Source: RGIG5612 sp045598285 (GTDB taxonomy: Bacteria; Bacillota; Clostridia; Lachnospirales; Lachnospiraceae). Taken from it: a DNA stretch of 64,000 nucleotides. Shown here piece by piece: positions 16,309 through 23,703 of this stretch. The stretch covers positions 1-64,000 of the forward strand of contig JAZLLU010000025.1 in NCBI GenBank assembly GCA_045598285.1, read 5' to 3'. Within the stretch, counting starts at the first letter, position 1. The number at the start of each line of letters is the position of its first letter. Under the pieces are notes generated by a model. That model had not been told where the DNA came from, did no database searches, and was given only the letters and a program-made list of their open reading frames with translations. Position numbers and translations under genes: made by a program.

Positions 16309-17223
16309 CTATTTGTTTATAGATGGATTTCGTTGCAATTTTTCCCATTCACTTTTGCATACTAATGCATTATTTAAGTGCATTCTCCATCTATATTCGT
16401 TGTATGTTGCATCTTTATTATGAGCTACATTATTTAAATGCCAATAAATCCACATGAAACTAATTGACATTTTATATAGCAAAAATTTCCCATAATCTAA
16501 TTCTTCATCTAAATCTTTAAAATAACTATTTAAAAACATTATATCTGCACCAGACCCCAAAATGTTTTGAGTGCAAAAGCTTGCTAAATCTAAATATTTA
16601 TCTGCCATTGTTGAATATTCCCAATCGATAATATAGGCTCTTTCATTTGTAAAAATGAAATTTTGAAGAACAATATCAGAATGAACTGGGCACTTATCAA
16701 CATTTAAGCTTTCTTCAACCCATTTAGTTATTTCTAACAACTCCGTTTCATTTTTTACCATTTCTTCTGGAATCGGATAACCCGTGGTTAAAAAATCCTT
16801 CTTGTATATATTAAAATCTTTAATAAAGCTGAATTCACCAGCAAATTTTTCTTTTGATGTATGAAGTTTATTCAGTTGTTTTGTTAATTTATCAACATTA
16901 TTATTTAAGAATACTATTGATTGTTCTGTTGTGCATATGCCATCAACATATTCAAGCAATAAATTATTAACATCAGAACATATAAGGCGTGGTCCAACAC
17001 CAATTTTGTCAGCAATAGATACATTTTTTATTTCTTTTGTGCGATCAATAAACTTTTCTGTGCCTTTTCCTGCAATACGAGCAAGAAACTTTCCTTTATT
17101 GCTGTAGACTATATATGATTTATTAGTCTTTCCGCCAGGAATAAATTCAATTTTTTCGATATTAATATTCGCTTTTTCAGCTAACTTATTTATATCTTGT
17201 GTATATTCCAAATTTTTTTCCAT
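16309..17223 (-). CDS. LicA/choline kinase-like phosphotransferase
   Basis: A 304-residue small-molecule kinase of the APH/choline kinase fold. The N-lobe has FIPGGKTNKSYIV and a lysine in FLARIAGKG. The catalytic loop is CPVHSDIVLQNFIFTN (Brenner motif HxDxxxxN) and the metal site is YIIDWEYS. The closest known role is LicA, which phosphorylates choline for cell-surface phosphocholine, but ethanolamine, sugars or hydroxy-acids are possible. It is the first gene of the operon with dctPQM and the cytidylyltransferase, so it probably acts on the imported cargo. It is divergent from the XRE-IspD-like regulator. Confidence 0.85.
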   Translation of the reverse strand: MEKNLEYTQDINKLAEKANINIEKIEFIPGGKTNKSYIVYSNKGKFLARIAGKGTEKFIDRTKEIKNVSIADKIGVGPRLICSDVNNLLLEYVDGICTTEQSIVFLNNNVDKLTKQLNKLHTSKEKFAGEFSFIKDFNIYKKDFLTTGYPIPEEMVKNETELLEITKWVEESLNVDKCPVHSDIVLQNFIFTNERAYIIDWEYSTMADKYLDLASFCTQNILGSGADIMFLNSYFKDLDEELDYGKFLLYKMSISFMWIYWHLNNVAHNKDATYNEYRWRMHLNNALVCKSEWEKLQRNPSINK

Positions 17224-17240
17224 TTCATAACCTATTTTCT

Positions 17241-17246
17241 ACTATA
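17241..17246 (-). promoter_or_regulatory. candidate -10 box of the kinase/TRAP operon
   Basis: Minus-strand TATAGT 18 bases before the kinase ATG. No good -35 hexamer lies at the right distance, as would fit an activated promoter. The leader would be very short. Confidence 0.3.
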
Positions 17247-17272
17247 CTTAAAAGGTTTTCGTATTTTAATAT

Positions 17273-17335
17273 AGGATTGTCGATAGGTCAATCCTCGCAA
17301 TAGTATTTCAACAATTTTATTGTTAATTTGTTGAA
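17273..17335. promoter_or_regulatory. two dyads in the divergent regulator/operon intergenic region
   Basis: AGGATTG (17273-17279) pairs with CAATCCT (17289-17295), and TTCAACAA (17307-17314) pairs with TTGTTGAA (17328-17335). Both lie between the divergently transcribed kinase operon and the XRE-fusion gene, a usual place for an autoregulatory operator. Binding by the fusion protein is inference. Confidence 0.45.
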
Positions 17336-17361
17336 TTTTTTTAACTTTTTCAACATATTTC

Positions 17362-17390
17362 TTGCTTTTTAGTTTTAATAGTATTAAATT
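17362..17390 (+). promoter_or_regulatory. candidate promoter of the XRE-IspD-like regulator
   Basis: TTGCTT (17362-17367), a 17-base spacer and TAAATT (17385-17390), about 48 bases before the ATG at 17438, which has TGAGGGGC as ribosome site. Confidence 0.5.
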
Positions 17391-17437
17391 AACCTTATTA
17401 TTAAAATCAAAACAATTTTTTTGAATGAGGGGCTTTT

Positions 17438-18409
17438 ATGTCAGTAGGAGAAAATATTAAAAAAAGAAGAAAAGCTTTAGGACTAAGCCAGCAAGTTCTT
17501 GCTGATGCCCTAGGTTATAAGACACGATCTTCAATTACGAAAATAGAAAGCGGAGAAACCAGCCTAAATAATGATAAACTATTTACATTCGCTAATATTT
17601 TAAATACTTCTGTAGAATATCTTTTAACTGGTAATTCTTCTCAAACAGAACATAGTATAGATAATAATTTATATGTTGAATCTGAAAAGTTCGTTGAAAA
17701 AGGTGCTAAAAAGTGCATTTCAATTTTGCTAGCAGGTGGCAAATATCGAGTTAATAAACTAAATGTACCTTTTCAATTTGTAACTGTTAAAGATAAACCT
17801 ATTGTGTTGTATACAATGGAAGTTTATCAAAGACATCCCCTTATTGATGATATTTATGTTGTCTGTCTTGACGGATGGGAAGACCTTATTTATAACTGTG
17901 TTGAAAATTATAACATTAGTAAATTCAGAAAAATTATTCCTGCTGGAGAAAATGGAATTAAATCTGTAAAAAACGCAATTGAATGGCTTACTCCATCAAA
18001 CAGCAATTACGATATAGTTATTTTGCAAGAAGCAACAAGACCTTTAATTGATCTTGAAACTATTTCAAACGCTATTTATTGTTGCAAAAAAAACGGAAGT
18101 GCTATCCCCTTTACTTATCTTGAAGATACCACTCCCTTTTTATTCAATAAACAAACTCAAAATATTTCTCATCTTGATGCTTATAGTCTTATTTCACTTC
18201 AGTCCCCAGAACTATACACTTTGGGAAACCTAAAATATTCATTTATAGAAGCATCAAAAACCAATCATGAATTGACCGAAAACAACTGCTCAGTTTTTAT
18301 GCACCATATCGGCCGAAAACTATCTTTTTGTGATGGAAACAACAACAATCTTCGTATCATTCACGAAAACGATTTAAAACTATTTGAAGCAATTCTTAAT
18401 AACATATAA
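17438..18409 (+). CDS. XRE regulator fused to degenerate IspD/TarI-like domain
   Basis: Residues 1-65 are an XRE helix-turn-helix (GENIKKRRKALGLSQQVLAD, then ITKIESGE). Residues about 92-323 follow an IspD/TarI cytidylyltransferase from end to end. ILLAGGKYRVNK stands for the PAAGxGxRM loop, PFQF (111-114) for PKQF, LQEATRP (196-202) for HDAARP, LQSPELY for QTPQxF, and NNLRII (303-308) for NIKIT. Both catalytic lysines are gone (PKQ to PFQ; NIK to NLR), so catalysis is unlikely and ligand sensing is the natural reading. It is one of only two plus-strand genes with clear function in the window, divergent from the TRAP/kinase/cytidylyltransferase operon that it probably controls. Confidence 0.82.
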   Translation: MSVGENIKKRRKALGLSQQVLADALGYKTRSSITKIESGETSLNNDKLFTFANILNTSVEYLLTGNSSQTEHSIDNNLYVESEKFVEKGAKKCISILLAGGKYRVNKLNVPFQFVTVKDKPIVLYTMEVYQRHPLIDDIYVVCLDGWEDLIYNCVENYNISKFRKIIPAGENGIKSVKNAIEWLTPSNSNYDIVILQEATRPLIDLETISNAIYCCKKNGSAIPFTYLEDTTPFLFNKQTQNISHLDAYSLISLQSPELYTLGNLKYSFIEASKTNHELTENNCSVFMHHIGRKLSFCDGNNNNLRIIHENDLKLFEAILNNI

Positions 18410-18429
18410 CAAAAAATTTTTACTTCAAA

Positions 18430-19356
18430 TTAATTAGACTCAATCCATTCCTTAATAAAAGTTTTGTAATCTTTATTCGGTTCGAAAACGCAGTCATTAT
18501 GAACCGTTTTTCTTTCTTCAACTGGTGGCAATTTCATATAATCGCCATAAACACTAGTTAATTGTTCATCATATCCTGCTGGCATATTAAATTCATATCC
18601 TTCAAATTCACACTTTGCAACATCTGAAAAAATTCTCTTTGGAAAGAACAAAGGATGATTATTCATAATAAAGGTTGACTGAAGTAAGTTTGGATAATCC
18701 GTATCGCTTTTTCCATAACTCATGGCTATGTCTCTTGCTAATTTATAATTTTTAACAGGATTAAAATCTTTTGGTAGGTTTTCAACTCTTCCCCTATCAA
18801 TATCGTTAAGCTTGGGGTTGTCTTTTCTCATGAACGTAGAATTTTCGTATGCAAAATTAATCATTTCTTTCATTCTTTCTTGTCCATTTTCTACGTCCCA
18901 TTCATCTAAAGGAAGAATATCAATAAGTATTCCTTGATTTAATTCTTTGTTATATGCAAACTTTTTAATAAGACATGTCGTATTTGAGTTTCTTAATTTC
19001 GCATACATATATCCGCTTCCTGAATCTGTTTCAGGAGTTTGAAGAAAATACGGTGGCTTAAACTCATCATAAAGTTTTAAGAATTTTTCATAGTCATCTC
19101 GTGGCATAAGAATATCAATATCATCATCCCACGGAATAAATCCTTTGTGTCTAATTGCTCCAAGCAATGTACCTGCATACAAAAAATATTTTAGATTGTT
19201 TTCTTCGCAAACTTTCACAAACCGAAGTAATAAATCCAATTCAACAGCCCAAATTTCTTTTTGCTGCTTTGTTATTAAATAATCGCATTTGATTTCTTCT
19301 TCAAAAAAACTTTCAGGCAAAATTCCTTCTTTAATTATTCTTTCGCATTCAGTCAT
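18430..19356 (-). CDS. licD: LicD-family phosphotransferase
   Basis: A 308-residue LicD (nucleotidyltransferase-fold) enzyme that transfers a phospho-alcohol such as phosphocholine from its CDP form to a glycan. The signature is clear: YFLYAGTLLGAIRHKGFIPW followed by DDDIDILMPRDDYEKF near residues 57-90. LLQTPETDSG-like segments follow. It is the last gene of the aldolase-to-LicD operon, 11 bases after the GNAT gene, and converges on the XRE-IspD-like gene with only 20 bases between stops. Together with the kinase and the cytidylyltransferase it completes an import-phosphorylate-activate-transfer path. Confidence 0.9.
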   Translation of the reverse strand: MTECERIIKEGILPESFFEEEIKCDYLITKQQKEIWAVELDLLLRFVKVCEENNLKYFLYAGTLLGAIRHKGFIPWDDDIDILMPRDDYEKFLKLYDEFKPPYFLQTPETDSGSGYMYAKLRNSNTTCLIKKFAYNKELNQGILIDILPLDEWDVENGQERMKEMINFAYENSTFMRKDNPKLNDIDRGRVENLPKDFNPVKNYKLARDIAMSYGKSDTDYPNLLQSTFIMNNHPLFFPKRIFSDVAKCEFEGYEFNMPAGYDEQLTSVYGDYMKLPPVEERKTVHNDCVFEPNKDYKTFIKEWIESN

Positions 19357-19367
19357 TGTTTTATCCT

Positions 19368-19820
19368 TTATCCTAAAAACTTTTCCATATACATTGAAAC
19401 TTTTGATGCATCAGAAATATTTTTATAGTTGTTTTTTACATAAAAAGATATTGCTCTTGAATTACTATTCTTTACTTCTAATTTTAAATAATGCATGTCT
19501 TTATCTTTTGCTATCTCCTCGCATCTTTTTAGCAAAAGCGTTCCAAATCCTTTATTAATATTTTCCTCTATCAAAGCAATATAAGTAAGATAAGCTTTTT
19601 TTGTTTCTTTATCATTGACATATACTGCTGCAACACCTAAAATCTCTTCCTCAACAAGTCCTATCACGTAAGCATTGTCATATATCTTTTCAGTATATGT
19701 CCTTAAGCCAGCCACATCTTTAGCCATACTGTCAGACCACTGGCTTTCTATTTTATATATTACATTAAATAATTCTTCTTTTCCAATTCCTTGTGAATCA
19801 TTAAGTATTTTAATATCCAT
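19368..19820 (-). CDS. GNAT N-acetyltransferase
   Basis: A 150-residue acetyltransferase-fold protein. Motif A for acetyl-CoA is visible (ALIEENINKGFGTLLLKRCEE near residues 82-102), followed by LKLEVKNSNSRAISFYVKNN, typical of RimI-like GNATs. It would acetylate an amine, perhaps the amino group made by the aminotransferase gene two positions upstream. It starts two bases after the ATP-grasp stop, so it is firmly in the operon. Confidence 0.82.
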   Translation of the reverse strand: MDIKILNDSQGIGKEELFNVIYKIESQWSDSMAKDVAGLRTYTEKIYDNAYVIGLVEEEILGVAAVYVNDKETKKAYLTYIALIEENINKGFGTLLLKRCEEIAKDKDMHYLKLEVKNSNSRAISFYVKNNYKNISDASKVSMYMEKFLG

Positions 19821-19822
19821 AC

Positions 19823-21019
19823 TTACACTAATACCTTATAGTATTTCTCCATATTATTTGTTATAACAATCATTTCTTCTACACTATTTGCTTTGAATAA
19901 TATAGTTCCTAGTGAATGTGTGGTGTTTTGATACGCGTGCACTTCATCACCTATATTATAAGTGCAAAATACATCCACTAAATTATTTTCCTTAAATTTT
20001 TCATCAAAGTCAATTCCTTTATATGTTCCATCCAGAGTACTATAAATCATGTAATTGCTCCAGACCCCTGTTGTTGGAACCATATGTAAATCACCTATAT
20101 TTTCTCCCATATATCCTCTAATAGTGTAATCAACAAGGTCTACTCCTGTTGCATATTCAATTAGCTGAGGAATATATGAACCGCCATTTCTTGGACCTAA
20201 TTCTAATACATATACGTTGTCGTCTTTGTCCAATATTACTTCTATATTATAAGCAGATGTTTTCATTCCTAAAGCAGTAATAAGTCTTTGCAATTCATTA
20301 TCAACTTTTTCTTTTTGCTTATCAGTTAATAACGATGGCCAAAACTCTCCTAATGCTACATATTCTCTAGTTCCCTTATCGCTATAAAGTTCATTTCCAT
20401 AACTGGTAAAAACAAGTTTTCCGTCTACCGAAAAACCGTCTCCAGAAACTTGATAACCTTGCTTTACAATAAACTCTTCAACAACAAATCTTTTTCTTCT
20501 AGAATATGAAAGAGCTTCCTCTACAGCATCTTTTAATTCATCTTTAGAATTTATTTTAACAACTCCCTTGCTTCCAGAAGAATCAACAGGTTTTACCATA
20601 ACAGGAAACTTAAATTTATCTACCTGTTTTTCTGCCTGCTCGTATGTATCGTATCCTTCTGCTTTTGGGCAACTAAATCCATTCTCTTGCAGGAATTCTC
20701 TAAACAAATCTTTTTGAGTTAATAACTGAACTGACTTATAAGGATTTCCAATTAATCCCATCTTCTCAGAAACATAAGCTGCTGTTGGTGCTGCTGGATC
20801 AGAAGCATAAGCAACAATCCCATCTATTTTTAATTTTTGTGATAACTCTAAAATGCCATCTAAATCTGTTGTGCTAACATTATGATATTCATCAGCATAT
20901 TTATGGCCTGGGTTTTCAGGAGTGTAGTCGCATGTTATTACATAATATCCTAATTCTTTAGCTTTCTTAATTGCTGGGATTTGTTGCATTGAACCCCCAA
21001 GCATCAATATCTTTTTCAT
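19823..21019 (-). CDS. ATP-grasp carboxylate-amine ligase
   Basis: A 398-residue ATP-grasp enzyme. The N-terminus KKILMLGGSMQQIPAIKKAK is the pre-ATP-grasp Rossmann-like domain. VMVKPVDSSGSKGVVKI holds the ATP-binding lysine and glycine loop, and VLELGPRNGGSYIPQ holds the metal-binding E..N signature. Such enzymes form amide or peptide-like bonds by activating a carboxylate as acyl-phosphate. In this operon the amine donor or acceptor may be the product of the aminotransferase. Its stop and start share bases with flanking genes (the aminotransferase stop at 21019 overlaps its ATG). The substrate cannot be read from the sequence. Confidence 0.85.
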   Translation of the reverse strand: MKKILMLGGSMQQIPAIKKAKELGYYVITCDYTPENPGHKYADEYHNVSTTDLDGILELSQKLKIDGIVAYASDPAAPTAAYVSEKMGLIGNPYKSVQLLTQKDLFREFLQENGFSCPKAEGYDTYEQAEKQVDKFKFPVMVKPVDSSGSKGVVKINSKDELKDAVEEALSYSRRKRFVVEEFIVKQGYQVSGDGFSVDGKLVFTSYGNELYSDKGTREYVALGEFWPSLLTDKQKEKVDNELQRLITALGMKTSAYNIEVILDKDDNVYVLELGPRNGGSYIPQLIEYATGVDLVDYTIRGYMGENIGDLHMVPTTGVWSNYMIYSTLDGTYKGIDFDEKFKENNLVDVFCTYNIGDEVHAYQNTTHSLGTILFKANSVEEMIVITNNMEKYYKVLV

Positions 21020-22176
21020 TATGCAAAATTCCTCATAAACGTTTTAATTCTGTCCGTACCTTCTTTTAGTTTTTCAATATCTAAAGTAAAAGCAATACGA
21101 ATGAAATTGTCGTAATTCTTTCCGTAGGTAATTCCAGGTGCAATTGCTACATGAACTGACTGTAATAATTTTTCTGCGAAAGAAATCGAATCTAAACCTG
21201 TACTACTAATATTTACAAATACGTAGAATGTAGCTGCTGGCTTATTTGCATGTAACCCTTCAATGCCATTTATAGCTTCATAGATAAAGTTTCTTCTTTC
21301 TTCAAAAATATCATGAATGGAAGTGTCATCTGTGCAATTAGAATAAGCTTCTAAAGCAGCGTATTGCGATGGAAGAGGTGCGCATGCAGCAACATTTTCC
21401 TGCATCTTTGTCATCGCCCCAATTATTTCCTCAGGACCAACTGCATAACCTACTCTATAACCTGTCATTGCAAAACGTTTTGAAATACTATCTATTAAAA
21501 TAGTATGCTCTTTCATTCCGTCTTTATTAAAAACAGAACAATGTTTTTGATTATCATAAATTAACGAGCTATAAACTTCGTCTGTAATAACAAGTAAATT
21601 ATTTTCTTTTACGATTTCTGATAACTCTTCTAGTAAATCATTAGACAAAACCTGGCCTGTTGGATTTGAAGGTGTGTTGATAATAATAGCAACGGTCTTA
21701 GGAGTAATTGCATCTTTAACCTGCTGCGCTGTAAAAGAAAATTTATTTTCTTCTTCTGTATTAATAAGAACTGGAACTCCTCCGCAAGCTCTTACCATCT
21801 GTACATAATTAACATAATAAGGAGCTGGAATAATAACCTCATCTCCTTCATCTAATATCGTGGCAAGTGTTAAATAAAGAGCTTCCATTCCTCCAACCGA
21901 AACTATGATTTCGTTTTGTGGATTCACATTAACTCCATATTCTTTTTTTACATGTCCTGCGATAGCCTCTCTTAAAGGCAACAATCCTGCGTTAGCAGAA
22001 TATCTAGTTTTTCCATCCTTTATTGCTTTACATGCCGCATCGCAAATATTATCTAATGGATGCAAATCTGGATCTCCTAATGTTAAATCAATAACATCGT
22101 CATATTCTTGTGCCATGTTGAATAATCTTCTTGTAAGTGAAGGTTCTATTGCATTTACTCTTTTTGATAATTTCAT
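21019..22176 (-). CDS. PLP-dependent aminotransferase, class I/II
   Basis: An AspC/PatA-type fold-I aminotransferase of 385 residues. It has the N-terminal DLTLGDPDLHP, NTPSNPTGQVLS for substrate binding, VITDEVYSSL, and the PLP lysine in ILIDSISKRFAMTGYRVGY. It would convert a 2-oxo acid to an amino acid. The upstream genes encode a pyruvate-type aldolase and a phosphatase, which fits a path that builds a 4-hydroxy-2-oxo acid and then aminates it. I use the ATG at 22176, nine bases after GAGG; a longer frame from 22191 overlaps the upstream gene without need. Confidence 0.87.
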   Translation of the reverse strand: MKLSKRVNAIEPSLTRRLFNMAQEYDDVIDLTLGDPDLHPLDNICDAACKAIKDGKTRYSANAGLLPLREAIAGHVKKEYGVNVNPQNEIIVSVGGMEALYLTLATILDEGDEVIIPAPYYVNYVQMVRACGGVPVLINTEEENKFSFTAQQVKDAITPKTVAIIINTPSNPTGQVLSNDLLEELSEIVKENNLLVITDEVYSSLIYDNQKHCSVFNKDGMKEHTILIDSISKRFAMTGYRVGYAVGPEEIIGAMTKMQENVAACAPLPSQYAALEAYSNCTDDTSIHDIFEERRNFIYEAINGIEGLHANKPAATFYVFVNISSTGLDSISFAEKLLQSVHVAIAPGITYGKNYDNFIRIAFTLDIEKLKEGTDRIKTFMRNFA

Positions 22177-22177
22177 T

Positions 22178-22939
22178 TTATTTTTCCTCAAAACATTCTG
22201 GAATATTTTTTATACTATCTACTGTTAAAACATTGTCGTTCTTTTCTTTTGAAATCAAGATTGATTGGCATCCCGCAACATTCGCCATCGCTATATCACT
22301 TTCAAAAGTATCTCCAATAACTAAAAATCTATTAGCTGCCACATTCTTTTCTGCTGATAGATGCTCTACCATTGTAATATTAGGCTTTCCTATTATAAAA
22401 TCACATTGTCTATTTGCGCACCACTCTATTGGAGCTGTCATAGCGCCACATCCTGGCATAAGTCTAGCATTGTCTCCCGGATAAACTCTTTCTTTGTTGC
22501 ATGCCATAATGCATCTTGCATGCAGAGCAACTTGCAAAGCTTTTGTTAAGCCTTCGTAAGTCATATCCGGATCGTAACCAATAAGCAAGTTTTGAGCCGT
22601 TTCTTCTTGATTAACCTTTATTCCTTGTGCTTCAAATTCTGCAATTAAATTCTTAGAGCCAAAAATATAAATATCTTCCATGAAACGTTTTTTAGCTAAA
22701 AGTGCTGCTAAATATCCAGAAGTTAATACTTCTTCTAATCTGCAATCTACTCCCATTCCTATTAAGCGCTCATAAATTTGCTGCCTAGTTTTTGTCGAAT
22801 TATTTGTTGTAAAATAAACTTGTTTATTATTTTCTCTAAAGAAATTAATAGTGTCATTAGCACCATCAATTATTTTTGAGCCATAATAAACCGTACCATC
22901 TAAATCAAATAATACAATGTCAACACTATTTATATCCAT
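22178..22939 (-). CDS. HAD-IIA family phosphatase (NagD-like)
   Basis: A 253-residue HAD hydrolase: motif I DLDGTVYYG with the nucleophile aspartate, TTNNSTKT as motif II, a C2-type cap, and VIGDTFESDIAMANVAG as motif IV. HAD-IIA members dephosphorylate sugar phosphates, nucleotides and similar compounds. It sits three bases after the aldolase gene and one base before the aminotransferase. I infer that it removes the phosphate from the aldol product before amination. Confidence 0.87.
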   Translation of the reverse strand: MDINSVDIVLFDLDGTVYYGSKIIDGANDTINFFRENNKQVYFTTNNSTKTRQQIYERLIGMGVDCRLEEVLTSGYLAALLAKKRFMEDIYIFGSKNLIAEFEAQGIKVNQEETAQNLLIGYDPDMTYEGLTKALQVALHARCIMACNKERVYPGDNARLMPGCGAMTAPIEWCANRQCDFIIGKPNITMVEHLSAEKNVAANRFLVIGDTFESDIAMANVAGCQSILISKEKNDNVLTVDSIKNIPECFEEK

Positions 22940-22942
22940 TCC

Positions 22943-23581
22943 TTATCTCCTATACTGTTTAACAATCTCTACTGCTTCTTTAGTCATTGTTTCAATTTTA
23001 TCGAATTCTTTATTATTAATTAAATCTTTTTTTACCATCCATGTTCCGCCACATGCAAAGATTTTTTCAGACTCAATATATTCTGGTAAATTATCTTTAT
23101 TAATTCCGCCTGTAGGAATAAACCTCATGCTAGGGAAAGGACCTGCTAGAGCTTTAATCATAGTCATTCCTCCATAATTGCTTGCAGGGAAAAACTTAAC
23201 AATGCCAAGGCCTCTTTTATAAGCCTGTGTAACTTCACTTGGTGTAACACATCCAGGAAAAACTGGAATATTATTTTCTAAGCAATAATCAACCAGTTCC
23301 GGATCAAAGCCAGGTGCAACAATAAATTTTGCCCCTGCTTTTATAGCCTCTTTGGCCTGCTCTATTGAAAGTACTGTGCCAGCGCCTACAAGCATTTCAG
23401 GAAACTCTTTCGAGATTAACTCAATTGAATCTTTTGCTGCCTCAGTTCTAAAAGTAATTTCTGCGCATGGAAGTCCTCCGTTTATAAGAGCCTTTGCTAA
23501 ATCAACTGCTGAATTAGCATCGTCTAATGCAACTACTGGAATAACGCCTAGTTTATAGATTTGTTCTTCTAATTTAGTCAT
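22943..23581 (-). CDS. eda: KDPG/KHG-type aldolase
   Basis: A class I aldolase of 212 residues. ALINGGLPCAEITFRTEAA contains the catalytic glutamate, FIVAPGFDPE and IPVFPGCVTPSE are typical, and VKFFPASNYGG holds the Schiff-base lysine. It joins or splits pyruvate and an aldehyde such as glyceraldehyde-3-phosphate. Central Entner-Doudoroff use is possible, but it is the first gene of a surface-polysaccharide operon, so a biosynthetic role is more likely here. I start at 23581 (AAGGGA upstream) rather than 23626. A promoter with a dyad lies just upstream. Confidence 0.88.
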   Translation of the reverse strand: MTKLEEQIYKLGVIPVVALDDANSAVDLAKALINGGLPCAEITFRTEAAKDSIELISKEFPEMLVGAGTVLSIEQAKEAIKAGAKFIVAPGFDPELVDYCLENNIPVFPGCVTPSEVTQAYKRGLGIVKFFPASNYGGMTMIKALAGPFPSMRFIPTGGINKDNLPEYIESEKIFACGGTWMVKKDLINNKEFDKIETMTKEAVEIVKQYRR

Positions 23582-23624
23582 AATTGCTATTTCCCTTCTA
23601 TTTTTCTTAAAAAAATCTAGTTGC

Positions 23625-23658
23625 ATTATAATATAAGTAGAAACTTTTTTACTCTACT
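23625..23658 (-). promoter_or_regulatory. promoter and candidate operator of the aldolase-licD operon
   Basis: Minus-strand TATAAT (23625-23630) predicts a start near 23618. A dyad AGTAGA (23636-23641) and TCTACT (23653-23658), 11 bases apart, covers the place of the -35 box. There is no good -35 hexamer. The regulator gene at 23704-24468 lies directly upstream. Confidence 0.5.
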
Positions 23659-23703
23659 ATCGGTTTACTTTGGTTTTAGTTATTTTTTGATGTTTTTTAA
23701 TGA

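Noticed and set aside
12980..23581. A standard choline lic locus making phosphocholine
   Set aside because: The TRAP binding protein keeps the carboxylate-binding arginine, there is no LicC-type enzyme or choline permease, and the aldolase/aminotransferase/ATP-grasp genes have no place in that pathway; phosphocholine remains possible but is not claimed.
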